Source of the DNA: Nissolia schottii
Lineage: Eukaryota; Streptophyta; Magnoliopsida; Fabales; Fabaceae
Assembly (NCBI GenBank): GCA_003254905.1
Contig: QANU01000987.1
Location: 190,389-254,388 of the forward strand
Reading direction: 5' to 3'
Length of the DNA stretch: 64,000 nt
Shown here one piece after another: positions 20,713 to 33,935 of this stretch. A model generated the notes under the pieces. It saw only the letters and a program-made list of their open reading frames with translations, was not told the DNA's origin and made no database searches. The translations under genes and the position numbers were made by a program. The first letter of the stretch is position 1, and each line of letters begins with the position of its first letter.

Positions 20713-23125
20713 CTAATCTTCAAAATCTTGACTGGAACCTATTTCCAGACTAGCATCTCTTCTTCTTGTACTTAACAGTTTCAGAATGGTTATGATATGT
20801 TCACTTTGAGGATGAGACTGATCCCCCGCAACAAATGCATTTAGTTGATCATTCACATTTATCCAAGACCAACCTGGCTCCTTTATTACTCCATTTGACT
20901 TCATTAGCTTCCTTATATGCGCAGCTTCCTCCCATCTGCCCTTGGCAGCATATATGTTAGCCAGAGTGATATGAGTTCCAGCACAATTTGGATCCAGATG
21001 AAGTATATGTTCTGCTGCCCATCTTCCTCGGTCAACATCCCCATGAACCCTACATGCTCTGAGCACGGTAGACCACACAACATCATCACTATGGAAAGGC
21101 ATGTTTCGTATCATATGCTCAGCTTCACTCAATCTTCCTGCTCTGCATAAAAGATCAATCATGCAACCATAGTGCTCTTTTGAAGGACTGATCCGGTACT
21201 CATTAATCATTAACATAAAGTAGTAGAAACCTAGATCAACCAATCCAGCATGGCAACAAGCTGTTAAGACCCCGATGAATGTCACATAGTCTGGTTTTAA
21301 ACCAATGCTGGAAATCTTCTCAAATAAACTAATGGCCTCTTGGCTATGACCATGTTCAGCATACCCATTAATCATGGATGTCCATGATATAATGTCATTA
21401 TTTTTGGTACCATCAAAGATTTTTGAAGCCTCTTGTAGACTCCCACATTTTGAATACATACTAATTAGAGCACTATGAACCATCACTTCATGATCTAAGC
21501 CAATGCACAGGACATGAGCATGCACCTGCTTCCCTGGCTCAAGAAGTGCCATGCTTCCACACACACTAAGCAAGCTAGCAAGAGCAAATTCATTTGGTTT
21601 TGGCCCTTCCCTTCTCATCCATGATAGATAATCAAAAGCTTCATTTGCATAACCTTCTTGAGAATAAACTGCAATTATAGTGCTCCAAGAAATAATATCT
21701 TTTCTAGTCATACCACAAAACACTTTCGAAGCCGAAGTTAACAGCCCACATTTTGAATAAAGAGAAATGAAGGAATTCGCTACAGACATGGCATCTAACA
21801 GACCTAGACGCAATACATGGCCATGTATCTGTTCCCCCCATTCAGTTATAGCAAGATTTGCACATGCAGAAATTACTGCTGCAAAAGTGTATTCATTGAG
21901 ACTGACGTATGATTTTCTCATTCTTGTAAATGCTTCCACTGCATGCTTTTCTTCACCCATCTGCACATATGTTGTGATAAGGGTTGTCCATGAAACTACA
22001 TCTGGCATCCTCATTTTTTCAAACAACCGCATGACGTAGTCCGGTTTCCCGCATTTATTATACATGGTCGCAAGAGTGTTAACCACAAATGAACCCTCAT
22101 CAAGCCCTTGTTTTATTGTTTGTGTGTGTATAGCTTTTCCGTAATGTAAAGAACTAGAATCAGCAGATGCTTTTAAAGCAATGGCAAATGCATGTGAATC
22201 ACAGCCCACTTTCGATCTCCACATTTCAGAAAAGTACAATAATCCCTTTATACTACAACCAGCATGTACAAGCCCGGCAATAATGGAAGTCCATGATACC
22301 ACATTTCGTGTTGCCATTTTTTCAAAGACTCTGCAACCTTGCTCCACTTTGCCTACTTTCATGTACATGTCCACTAGGGCACTGCTGACAAATACTGAGT
22401 TTATCAAACCGGATTTTACAGAAAATCCATGCAACAATTCTCCAAAACATATGTCCGTGGCAACTGCACAAGCCTTCAGTGCAACGCTAATCAAAAACTG
22501 GTCCTTTTGAAGCCCTGATTGAACCCACATGTTTGAGAACAAGGCCATCGCTTCAAATGGGTCGGACGCATTGACATAGCCGGCCATTAACGTGGTCCAT
22601 GAAACCTCATCTCTGTGAGACATTTTATCAAACATGTCCCTCGCATCACACAGTTGGCCACATCTCACAAGTTGCTTCAGTTCAGAGTTAAGTTCAAGCA
22701 TGTCATGAACAAAATAGGGAGTTGAGGCTAGCTGTTCTGGTTTTGCTTGCCGCATCAGATCTCTGCAAGCAGTGCCGATTCCTGATAAAATATACTAACG
22801 TAAATGAGGTCAACACATTGTTGAAAGAAACACGAATACATTAAAATAACCATGCAAAGCTTACATACATGAATACTCTTCAACTATTACTAATCCATCG
22901 ACAGTTGAACAACATGAGGTGTCTACAGAACAATAATTTATATATAACAACAAACAAAAAACCTGGATAGAGCGAATTGAGAGGCCGGGGAGTGTTTGGG
23001 TGGCGAGAAAGTGAGGGCTGGAGGGCGAGGGCAGGTGAAGAAGCGTAGCCACGATGCACCGCCAGAAAAACGCGCGTCACGTGACAAAGTCTGAGGGCTA
23101 AACATAGATTCCCAAAACTGAACAT
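20713..23125 (-). CDS. PLS-class pentatricopeptide repeat protein, E-type, At3g47840-like
   Basis: PLS-class PPR proteins bind single-stranded RNA in mitochondria or plastids and often act in C-to-U editing. The long exon (22781-20713) encodes about 17 P, L and S motifs, with diagnostic NxxxxMYxKCG and VSWTxxI segments. E/E+-type motifs follow (EHYGCMIDLLCRAGRLSEAE, KEPGWSWI) and there is no DYW deaminase domain. The layout and wording closely match what I recall of Arabidopsis At3g47840. The plain frame starts at ATG 22753-22755 (680 residues). I propose a further 5' exon, 23125-22963, joined by GT-AG (donor CCAG|GTTTTT, acceptor TTATCAG|GAATC) in perfect phase. This adds 63 residues with several arginines and no acids near the start, as expected of an organelle targeting peptide, for 743 residues in total. 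The PPR body is certain; the extra exon is inference. Confidence 0.9.
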
Positions 23126-23793
23126 AGAGTAGCCTTAAATCTCAGGGTTAGTTGTTTAACCTTTCGAGATGCTTATGAATCAGAGAGGGAAAGGTGGTTT
23201 GCATCGGGGAGAACACGACGATGGCATGGTCGTAGGAGCGGCGGTGAACGCGATACAAACGCACATTTGGTTGTAGGAATTTTGTCGAACAGTTTGCGCG
23301 CGTTCAGCACACATACAATAAGCATATATGATATGAGGTTGGAAACCGAATGGTTAATATATGAAATGAAAGAGGCGCCCCAGTGGAGTGGGCGATGATT
23401 TCAAGTTGCTGCGGTGGGATTTGAATGGAATTTATGTTTCAAACTTTAGCAAGACTATGTGATTGTGTCCATTTATTTTGGCATCAATTATTCTTCTAAA
23501 CTTCAACTTTTTATTTCATTTTATTATATGTGTGAATTTTTTTAGTGAAATTATTAAAAAAATTTTAAAAAAATTTGTTTCAACCCATAAACTAATTCAC
23601 TAACCCATACTAAAATATGAGAACACCTTACGCACCTGTGACACATGCTTTTTCTCGTATTTCCTCACGTTCTGCATGCGTGGTGAATTTATGTACAGAC
23701 GTGCTTTAACCTTTTTTCTTTTTCTTTTGAAAGTAAACGTGCTTTAACTTTTGTGAGATTCAATCAACTAGTAATTATTTGATGAACGGAAAT

Positions 23794-24033
23794 GTTAGGA
23801 TAACGATATTTTTAAATAATAATAAAATAGATAACAACAAGAAGTAATTATTTGATAAAGAAAAATGTTAAAGTAAATAACACTTTTAGATAATCATAAG
23901 ATAAGATAGACAACAATAAAAAGATAAAAAAAATGATATAAAATTCATTAATATTTCTCACTTATAAAATCACAATTTTATCTATTTGTTATTGTTCATG
24001 TTATTGTTATTTAAAAATGTTGTTCTCCCTAAC
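23794..24033. mobile_element. Hairpin MITE with duplicated left arm
   Basis: The left end GTTAGGATAACGATATTT... and the right end read backwards GTTAGGGAGAACAACATTT... are imperfect inverted repeats of about 50 bases. Around the left arm a block of about 73 bases (from AGTAATTATTTGATGAACGG near 23770) is repeated in tandem from 23843 with divergence. Family and target-site duplication are not established. Confidence 0.5.
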
Positions 24034-24044
24034 TAACAGACTAC

Positions 24045-24046
<2 letters not shown>

Positions 24047-24082
<36 letters not shown>
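24047..24082. repeat. (AT)n microsatellite
   Basis: Eighteen perfect AT units next to the right end of the hairpin MITE. Confidence 0.97.
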
Positions 24083-24084
<2 letters not shown>

Positions 24085-24990
24085 TCTCTTTAACAATTAT
24101 TTTATTTTTCTTCAACAATTCAAAAAATTTAATTTTGTTTGGTTGACACTTTAAAAATTATATTGGTGACAATGAAGTTTAAACTTAAAACTTACATATT
24201 ATCCAAATCCTTTTTAAAAAAAATTGGCTAAATTAATTTTTTAATTATTTTTAAATCAAACATTATTTATTTGCAAACTAGTTTATTTTTACAAAAGTTT
24301 AAAATAGAGTCACCAAAATAATATATCCTTTAGGATAACTAGTTTTATTTTATATTATGATAACTTGGGTTTTTGACTTCTCAAATGCCCTTATCTTATA
24401 TATAAACAAAGGTAGATAAAGTCGTCTCCTTCTTAAAGAAAATATTTGCGTTAGGAGATGTAATTATAATATCTCAAACTCGATTAGTCAATTGATAATT
24501 AGTGAAATTCATATACCAATACAAATAAGTCATTTTTTTATTTTTAAATTTTTATAAAAATATTGACATCTCTTTATATTTTAATAATTATAATTTATTT
24601 TTAAATTTAAAATAATTAATAATCTTCTTACGAAAAAATAATGAATAATTAAAATTAGTGAGACATATAGTTAATTTTTAGTTATGAATAATTATATAGG
24701 ATAGTTATATCCTTGAAATTGATGAAAGATACAATTACACACAAAAAAAAATGTACTTAAAGAGCTTAAAATAATAAATTTTAAACTTAAAATGCATTCT
24801 ATGTTTATTAAAAATATAAAAATTTTAATTTTTAATGTAAAGTTTGTTAAGCGTTGGTGATCAAAAACTCTAATAATAAACAAAACAGCGTCCCAATAGA
24901 ACAAGCAAAGCTGGTGAGCTAATCCTGAAACCCTCTTTGACTCCCTCCATTAACCCTCAGAAACCCACCCAATTGCTCCAATTTTCGTCC

Positions 24991-27900
24991 ATGGCTTCTT
25001 CTTTGCCTTCAGCAGAAGAGGTCAGCCTCACGGTCAACTCCAGAAGAAGCAGCAACATCAGCAACAGCAGCAGCAGCAGCATGGTGCACCCAGTAGCGGA
25101 GATAGCACCACCACCAACTGCAACTTCGAGAAGACCGGTTGATTTCATTGAGGTGAAGCATTACAAGAAGTGGTTCTCTTGGCTCGTACCTCTCTTCGTC
25201 ATCGCCAACACAATCGTCTTCGTCGTCACCATGTATGTCAACAACTGCCCCGAGAACTCTGTCTCGTGCATTGCGCGGTTTTTGGGCCGTTTCTCCTTTC
25301 AGCCTCTCAAAGAGAATCCCCTCCTCGGTCCTTCATCGTTGACGTGAGTTTCTTACTTTCCTAGCTCCTATGTGTTTTTTTTTTTTAATAAATAAAAATC
25401 TACAATTTCGTCTCTTAAGAAAAAGAAAGGCTCAGATTGCTGTCCCTGATTAAATCACATACAATTTGGTACTTGAATTTATAACTTTGGTTCCTGAATT
25501 TGATAGAACTGATCCGTGGAGAGATTAAATTGTTCTGGCATAGGCAGCGTTTGGTTCCTGCAGAGAGAAAGTGGAACTGTAGGTACATGCCCCCCCCCCC
25601 CGCGGGTCCATTCTTTATGGAGATACAGAAATTAGCTTAAAATTATTGTGGGACATAACAATTTTGGGTTTTTCATTTTTGTTCTACATCCCTTTCACTA
25701 AATATGTTTCTATCCCCAATGTCTATGTCTATGCCTCGTGTGTCATGGGGCACGAACCAAACGCAATGACCGGATTTTATGTTTTTCTAATTTAGGGACG
25801 GATTTACAGTTTTTTTCCGAACGAAATTATAGTTTTTTTCTGTTTTTTATAGTTAGTATGATGTATGATATATGGCAGAAGGATATTGCTGACATGAACT
25901 GGTTTCCATGAATCTAAATTATGGATTGATTGTTGTTGTGATTGAACACCTTTTATTGCTCTAGGCTACAGAAGATGGGGGCTCTTGATGTGAGTAGAGT
26001 GGTTCACAGACACCAGGGTTGGCGCCTCATCACTTGTATGTGGCTACATGGTGGGGTTTTCCATCTGCTGGCAAATATGTTGGGAATTTTAGTCATTGGA
26101 ATTCGGCTCGAGCAGGAATTCGGGTTCAGTATGTTTGACATATTCTAAATTAAGACCTTGTATTGTTTTTTTTATTTTTTATTTTTTATTTTATTTGTTT
26201 TTCTCTATGTACCTTGACATTAGACCAGGAGAACCTTAAGATAATTGTTACAGACGGATAACTTGTATCATTGGTAGAAGTAAAAGATTTTAGTTTTTCT
26301 GCTGAGCGTCATCTCCTATTATTCTGTATTACTCTTTGTTTTATATTCCTAGCATGGTTTGACTTCTGTGTGTAAAGTAGATAGATAAAGCTAACAAGAG
26401 TATAATAAGAGTAGTTCTGAAAAATTGTCAACAAGAGAGTAATAAGACTTCTGGAACTGATAGTTGGTGAAAGGCTATGACATGGTAGCCTGTAGAGTCT
26501 GGACCACAGAAATTTGATACATAACCTTCAATAATCTGATTTGAGGACTGTACTGTTTATTATCTGATAACAGATCAAAATGGTACCAAATATAATTCCT
26601 TCATTTGGTGTCTCCTCTTGGATCTATGATTTTCTGATTTGATGTTATTATTTTCACTATCCTTAAATTCTTGACTGATTCCAGTAAAAGTTGTGTTACA
26701 GTGCTTGTTGGACTGCTATTTGTGATTTCTGGATTTGGGGGGAGTTTGCTTTCTGCTCTTTTCATTCAAACAAACATCTCTGTTGGTGCCTCTGGTGCAC
26801 TTTTTGGCTTGCTTGGAGGCATGCTTTCAGAACTCATTACTAATTGGACTATATATGATAATAAGGTGCTTACAGAATTTCTTGAATAAGAATTATGAGT
26901 ATCTCAAAAAAATGTAAAAAGATTGTGCTCTTGAAAGCTATTGACAATCACGATTTTCTTGTTATGTGCAGCTAGCAGCACTCTTCACCCTTGTGATCAT
27001 CATTGTTATCAATCTTGCTGTGGGGATTCTCCCACATGTGGATAATTTTGCTCATATTGGAGGCTTTCTTACAGGATTTCTTCTCGGGTTTGTGTTCTTT
27101 ATACGCCCCCAGTTTGGATGGGTTAACCAAAGATATGCTCCCTTGGAATACTCTCCTGCACGAGCTAAGCCTAAATTCAAGAAATATCAGTGCATATTGT
27201 GGGTCCTTTCCCTGATCATTCTAATTGTTGGGTAAGCATCTGAAGTGTCAATTTTTCTGAGATCAAGTTACTCTAGCTAAAGTATATAAAAGGATACACT
27301 AGAAAATTATGTAGCGACACAATGCTCTGACTATCATTAAGTAGACCTTGGAAAGAATTATCAGGTGTTGTTGGGGGTCATTACCTCCTTATGCATTGTT
27401 CTTGTTTTGGTGCCTTGGATGATCATGAAAAAGTTAGTCACGCTACTAAAATTGTTTTTCTACTACATCTCCTCTCCTGATCTTAGGGTAAACTGATAAG
27501 GACTAACCAGGCAATGAGATAGCTAGGATGTTGAAACATTTTCTTTTGTCCAACAAAACAAACCAACCTAAGGTTGATATAAAAAGTAGATCAACCATTT
27601 ACTAATATTAATGTGCATGCATATGTAGAATTCAATTTTGTTCATGATTCATTGCAACTTCTGCCTGAATCCTGATGTTAAATTGTCTATGTGACAGGCT
27701 TTCTGTTGGCCTGGTTGCACTTCTCCGTGGCGTTGATGCAAATGATCACTGCTCCTGGTGCCATTATCTGTCTTGTGTCCCGACTTCAAGATGGAGCTGC
27801 CATACAGAGGCTGCATATTGTTTGGTAAGAACTTTACCTGAAACTGAGCCTCACCTGAATAACATGATCATATATCTCATGAAATCACCCTTTCCTTTTA

Positions 27901-28668
27901 CACAAACTATTTTATGAATTGGCAACACATATTTTACCCCTTTTTCATGTATTATTCTACCACCAATGTGGCATACTTTTTCTTTTTTGAAGAATATTAA
28001 TAAAATAACATGTTTTTTCACTCCCTGATAGCTTGCAACACTTTTCAAGGAGTTAAGGCAATCTTTAATAGCTTTGTTGTATTATAAACTATCCAAACAA
28101 TTTGTGATCTCCAGTCTCCACAAATAAAAACCATGCGGCTGCTACTGTTAGAGTCTCACATTGCTAAGAGATAAAACCTGGCTAGCCTTTACCTAGATAT
28201 GGGCATCCCGGCATAAGCTAGCTTTTAAGGTTGAGTTACCCCCACTCAATTCTTAAGGTAATATCAAAGTCTATCCTGAGTTTAATATTGGGCCCACCCA
28301 CATATGTCAAGTCTTGCAAAATTCGCACTTCATATTAGACTCATTTAATTCTTAAGAGTTACCATTACCTAGACCAGTCTTTTCATTACAAAGTATTTTT
28401 TTTATGATTAAAGATGGCTTGTTCTTGATGTTAACCGCTTAAAAATTTCATGTTTTGTTCTTAATTCCTGATATTAGTGTTGTTTGCGATTACGAGTATT
28501 TAGTTTTGGTCTATATATTCATGTTCTTTAATACCATAACTGCAGTCAAACCAGCTTGGCAACCAGCTGAACGTAACATGCTCAAGCAATGGCAAGTCCA
28601 GAATGTACAACTTGCAAGATCCAACCAGTTCCCAGATACAGCAGTTGTGTACTCAGCTTTGTAGTTAG
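24991..28668 (+). CDS. Rhomboid-like intramembrane serine protease, 6 exons
   Basis: Rhomboids cut transmembrane helices of other proteins inside the membrane. Exons: 24991-25343, 25965-26128, 26702-26865, 26972-27231, 27698-27824, 28546-28668, giving 396 residues. Visible parts: a hydrophilic Ser-rich N-tail (about 1-50); a first membrane helix ([19 protein letters not shown]); a loop with paired cysteines; [13 protein letters not shown]; the catalytic serine in [12 protein letters not shown] near residue 204; the catalytic histidine in [13 protein letters not shown] near 255; one more helix; and a Cys-rich luminal tail ([11 protein letters not shown] ... CTQLCS). This is the secretory-pathway RBL1/RBL2/RBL3-like group of plants, active by motif. 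The acceptor at 26701 (TTACAG|TGCTTG) is chosen because the nearer CAG at 26692-26694 would shift the frame. The start is the first ATG of the frame. The substrate is unknown. Confidence 0.92.
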
Positions 28669-29910
28669 AAGTTTTTGACAAGAAATGGTTGACGGTAGGA
28701 AATATTTTGTTCTTTTACTCAGAGTAGAGTTTCAGGCTCCCATGAAACACTATAATACTATTTACTTATCTTTGGCCTTACTGGGGATAAAAGACATATT
28801 CTTGCCTTAGTAGATTTGTAGTCTCCTTTTCTGTATATAATAGATTTATTTGCATCCCCCCGTCCCCCCTTGTATTCTCAGGATCGAAGTACATTTACAT
28901 CTGATTTTTACTATATATATAAAAATGAAAGTTGGGTTTACATCTGATTATACAGTAATTTACATCAGATTAGTTTTTAAAGTTTAAGTTGATATATTGT
29001 CAATGTAAAGATTTTTTATGCGTAAAATGTTTGAATCTTTACCTTTTAAGTCATATTTATAGAAAAATTTGATTGAATATTGCACCACTGGAAATACACG
29101 TTGTACTGATGAATTTATGTCCCTCGACCTGAACTAGCCGACCCTCGTTACTCTCCGCATCATTTCGCATAGAAGTATAACAAGAACAACTTCAACGATG
29201 AGTTGATTTAGATGTGGTCGGCAATCATGTTGGAAAATGACTTTGGTGACATTTTAAACTTTTGAGGGACGTGATATTATTATTTAGAGGACTAGTGAAG
29301 TGTTTATGTGGAGTTTGACTGACGGCCCAAATCAACGGTTTTGTGTCATGACACAATTTCAAACGATGGCCAACTGAATATGGTGATATCCATATTTTTG
29401 ATTAATTAATTCGATAGCAAGATTCTTAAGAAAATTAAAAATCAATCGGACCGATAGTGGGCTAAATTTAATGATGCCTATGCTAGAGAAAAGTTTCTGC
29501 TGCTTCCAAGGTCCTCCATGGCTACAGGTCAGGCAGTTCTTTTGTGTCATGCAACTTTGGCTCTCGGTTTTTTTTTTTTTTTTTGTGTCTCAGGGTTAGT
29601 GTTGTGTCTTTGGGTATCATTTAGTGTCTTCAGGTTTGTCTCTTCATCATTGCGATAGTCATTACATTTTCTAACTCTCTGCATCATTTTTGGTATTGAC
29701 ACTTCTACGCTTTATAGTTGTCATTTTTATGTCTAGATTACGGTGCAATCCCTTGTTGCAGTCACTTTACTCCTAGCTGTAAGGAGCGCCGAGCACAACA
29801 ACAGTTTTCACACTCAATGATAGCTAGTGACCCCCCCCCTTTAGCTTTTGTCTTTGTTAGTTTTAGTAATTCCTTTTTTAAACTTTTTTGTTTTGCAACA
29901 ACGTGTATTT
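28669..29910. other. 3' flank of the rhomboid gene and spacer
   Basis: AT-rich spacer with a poly-T tract near 29568-29584. A patch at 29730-29900 has a short open frame with no domain I know. No gene is supported. Confidence 0.5.
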
Positions 29911-30695
29911 TGTAACGCCCTAATAGTTAGTTATTGATTCATTCACTTAATTACTTTAATTAATAATCAATTGTTATGGTGTTACATATTCACAACTCCT
30001 AGTAGATAAGAAGAAATTGAATCTGGCAAGACATTTGATTTGAATAAACAAACTCGCTCGCGGTTTGACAGTTAGAGACTCCTCCTAAATTCTCATGAAA
30101 GAATACTATGATGGAAATGCACTTTAAAGAGAAGGGTGTCTGTCTAACAATGACTCTCGCTGATAATATAAATTCTAAAATGGTTGAGAAAAATGACAAT
30201 ATTTCGAGAGTGCCTTTCAACAATTGAAGATCAATAATTAATTGAGAAAAGTTAGAGAAGCTCAAAAAAATTTATCTCTTATTATTCTTGTTTAGACTTT
30301 TTAGCCATTTGAAGACCCCCTATTTATGTCATTATGACTTTTATATCTCTTGGATAGAAGATCAAATTGGGATTTAACTTGTTCATTTTAATTGGAATCA
30401 CCAACATCTAAAGTTTATTAGATTACATCTAATCTAGATTTCGTGTTATTTTTTTTCCATCCACATGACTTAATAACTTGAGTTAATAATTAAATTGGTC
30501 TCTAAAAAATGTTTTATTGCCCAACTTAGTCTTGAAAATTTCAAAGTGTTAACTTAGTCCTTCTATATAAATTTTTCACAGGTTAATATGGGCATCGGAA
30601 AAAATAAAAATTAATGACTAAATTGACACATTAATTTTTTTCAGAATGAAGTTGGGTATTAAGTGTGATAACTTTATCTTTTAAAATGCTTTATA
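29911..30695. repeat. Dispersed repeat, copy 1 (LTR-like ends)
   Basis: The blocks at about 29930-30160 and 30485-30695 are both similar, in the same order and direction, to 33937-34160 and 34170-34355, where they are joined directly. This copy has an extra ~320 bases between them, or the other has lost them. The start TGTAACGCCC and the GGTGTTACA near 29978 recall TGTAACACCC-type LTR ends of plant gypsy elements, so it may be an LTR-derived fossil. The second block also resembles MITEs with CCCAACTTAGTC-like words. Confidence 0.6.
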
Positions 30696-30734
30696 CTTGG
30701 CACCAAAAAAATATTCAAGTATTTAAAGTGCTTT

Positions 30735-31383
30735 ATGAGTGCATTCTATTCACTGGTGGTGAGTACATTTAATCCGCTTGAGCACTTTGGCAGACTCGGT
30801 AAAGAAGAGATGTGACAGACTCAACCTTGAGGGACTATTTAGTTGCTAAAGAAGTGTGGATGAGCATTGGACACGACTTTACACTTGGTGATTTTTTCTA
30901 GCAACCTTTGCTTTGCTTGATTGGATTGAGTGAAACATTTGATATAAAGTTCGAACCTTGTATGGGGTAAGTTGTCCTTTAACTTATGCTACCATTTGTA
31001 GCTCCTTATGGTTCCACAGTTTCAAGGCTATTTTTGATGGAGAAGCGGTTTTTGACTGTAACTTGCTTAGGAGAAGTCTTACTTTGGTTAGAGTACGTAT
31101 ACTTAGCTAATAGCTACAAGTGAACTATCAAATGTGCATAGCTTCACTGTTGAACAATTTCTTGGCAAAATAAGCTTTGTTGGATCTGTTACAGACCCTG
31201 GCACTGCTGGTTTTTTTACTGCTTTTATTTTAGTCTGAAATTGCATTGTATAATTCAAGTACATTATTTGTCATTTGTTTACATATCATAACTCATACCC
31301 TTGTATCTTGGTCCAGTTCTCTAAGTCTTAGCTGAAATGCCCTGCATGTTTCATTCCATGGTCTATACACAATGACCAAATAA
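30735..31383 (-). repeat. Inverted duplication, copy B
   Basis: Partner of 19733-20410 in opposite orientation. The match begins near GTGCATTCTATTCACTGGTGG and ends near CTATACACAATGACCAA. It lies just upstream of the gypsy element's 5' LTR, with about 245 bases of unassigned sequence between them. Confidence 0.85.
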
Positions 31384-31629
31384 AGCAGAGAAGCTTCGTT
31401 GTGAAATTGATCAAATAGATTTTAATTAGTCCTAAAATGGTTTAAGCTGAATTTGCTTAATTTCTTGGACTGAGGATGGATGGCCTTGGCATAAGTAGGC
31501 AATTGCTGAATTTGACATTCTCACGAGAATATCTTCACACCAACCTTCGTCATCAACACCAATAAAACCAAAACAAGAAGAAAAGGCTGAGAAATCCAGA
31601 TTTCAAGAACATGTCAACATCCAGAGTTT
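31384..31629. other. Unassigned spacer before the gypsy LTR
   Basis: A short stretch with somewhat higher complexity (for example CCAACCTTCGTCATCAACACC). It could be a piece of whatever locus the inverted duplication came from. No domain was seen. Confidence 0.35.
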
Positions 31630-33935
31630 TGTTGGATGCCTCTACCTCTGATATGTACGGTTGGAGAAGGGTAGTTAGTTAGGAAGTTATAGTTGGTTAG
31701 AGCCATAACCGCCATAACCAAATAAACAACCATAACTGAAACTGAATGAGAAATTCAGTTATAAAAGCAGTGTAAAGTGACAGAGAGTTATGGAATAAGA
31801 ATTGCAATTTACCTCTCATCTCTTCTATCTCTCCAATCTCTCTGATCTTGCTCTGTTTTTCTCTCTTTTCTTCTATCTTCCTGTCATTGGTATTCAGAGC
31901 TGTTCGATCCTCTCATGGCGGAAGCGACCCATTTGCAAACGGCAATGCGGGAGACGGAAGAGCGGATCATGGCGGCGATTGATCCTCAGCTGTGGGCGCT
32001 GGAGCAGCGTTTCGAAATGCAGTACTGTGATCTTCAAGAAGCCATGCCCGACTTAGGGTTGCAGCTCACGGAACTGGGATTAGCTAGACGCCACAGGGGA
32101 GGGAGCGACGGTGAGTACAGTATGCCTACTCATCTAACTCGATTAGATTTCCCTAAATTCAATCGCGAAGATGTTTGCTCGTGGATCGCGAAATGCGAGA
32201 GGTTCTTTGCTTTGGATGGAACGCCGGAAGGAGAGAAAGTAGCGGTGGCTAGCATCGCGATGGACAAAACGTCTTTCCGATGGTTCCAGAGCTTGGAACA
32301 AGGAAGAGAGGGAAGACTCACATGGCGCGAATTCGCCGACGCTGTACAGGTCCGATTTGGCACAGAATTTGATTCTCCCATGGAGGAACTCAAGAGATTG
32401 GTGCAAAACAGAAATCTTGAAGAGTACCAGGAAGCGTTTGATAACTTGGTTTGTAGAACCGAATTGAATGAACACCAGAAGCTGCAATGCTTTATTGGAG
32501 GACTGAACCCCGAGCTTAGCAATGGAGTCAAACTTTTTGCCCCACGAACCTTGTTAGAAGCTACAAGAATCGCAAAGTTGCAAGAGCGAAGCTTGGCTCT
32601 ATTACATAAACGCAGCAGCTTCAGAGGGAGCACAGGGGGATGGCAGGATAGGAGACCAGGTGAGAAAAAAGTTGACAAGGAGGTCCCTGGAGTGTAGAAA
32701 GGTATCTTGGGAAAGCCAAATTATACTTTCCAAAGGAAACTGACTCCTAAGGAGATGGATGAGCACAGAGCACACAATCTATGCTATTTTTGCCATGAAA
32801 AGTACTCCCCAAACCATGATTGTCCTCAAAGGAAGAAACTCCAAGTTTTTTTCATGGAGGTAGATGGGGATGAAGAAAACCTGGTCACAGAAGAGGCACG
32901 ATTCAATGTTTCTCATGAAGTTGAGGAAGAGGATTCTACTATATCAGTAAGCACTAATCTTACTGTCTCTTTGAATGTTATCCATGGTGATTCTACATAC
33001 CGTATGATGCGATTAATAGGGTGGATTGGAAAGCGAAGGATTTTTGTGTTGATAGACACAGGTAGCACCCACAATTTTATAGATGAAAAATTATGCCAAG
33101 AAGGGGTTGGTCAATTGAAGGCTATGGCTCCAGTGCAGATACAAGTGGCTGATGGGGGTTTAATTCAGGGAGCAGGTAGATGTGATGGCATTCAATGGAA
33201 GATGCAAGGGTATGATTTTGTAACCTCTGCTATTGCTAGTCCTCTAAATAGTTGTGACCTTATATTGGGAATGCAGTGGTTAAGGGAATGGGGTACTATT
33301 TCTTGGGATTTTCAGAATTTGGTTATGGAATTTTGCATGGGGCCTAAAAGAGTACAATTGACTGCTGTAAAAGGAGCAGCCAATAGGTTGGTGAATGATG
33401 CAAAATTCAACCAAATGTTAGTGGAGGAGAAATTTTGCTATATGTTGCAATTGTTACCTTGTGCTACAAATGGATTATGTTATGCATTGGTGGCTGAGGA
33501 AGAAGGATTGGTGTAGTTTGAGAATCAGAGGGCTGCATTACTGGAAGAGTTCCAGGATGTCTTTGAAGAGCCTAAGCAACTACCCCACTTCGAGGATTGC
33601 ATGATCATAAAATTGTGTTGAAAGAAGGATCCAACCCAGCAGCTTTAAGGCCTTATAGATATCCTCCTGCACAAAAGGATATCATTGATCACATGGTTAA
33701 AGAACTATTAGAATCTGCTGTGATTCAGCCTAGTTCTTCACCATTTGCTTCTCCGGTTGTATTGGTTAAAAAGAAGGATGGGAGTTGGAGAATGTGTGTG
33801 GACTATAGGTGATTAAATGACATGACTATTAAGTCTAAATTCCCAATTCCTTTGATGGAGGATTTGTTGGATGAGCTTGGGGGAGCTACCATTTTCTCTA
33901 AACTTGATTTAAGGTTAGGTTATCATCACCAAACT
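31630..33935 (+). mobile_element. Ty3/gypsy (chromovirus-like) element, truncated fossil
   Basis: Parts in order: a short 5' LTR of about 250 bases starting TGTTGGATGCC and ending near CCTGTCA; a primer-binding site TTGGTATTCAGAGC resembling the initiator-methionine tRNA complement; gag from ATG 31915 with the retrotransposon gag domain (PKFNREDVCSWIAKCERFF); a CCHC-type knuckle (CYFCHEKYSPNHDC); an aspartic protease with FVLIDTGSTHNFID; and the beginning of reverse transcriptase ([25 protein letters not shown]). The rest of pol and the 3' LTR are absent; at the right it runs into the dispersed repeat. It is broken, with a few internal breaks plus the large 3' loss. The family is assigned from gag/protease style and the small LTR. 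With one LTR, age cannot be estimated. Confidence 0.9.

Larger units (their letters stand above)
23126..24930. other. Intergenic between divergent PPR and rhomboid genes
   Basis: This must contain both promoters. The first ~300 bases are GC-richer. From 23500 it is very AT-rich and contains a hairpin-type MITE and an (AT)n tract, listed separately. No coding sequence was recognised. Confidence 0.55.

Noticed and set aside
32130-32678. Long minus-strand frame within the gypsy element
   Set aside because: Antisense shadow of the gag frame, with no independent features.
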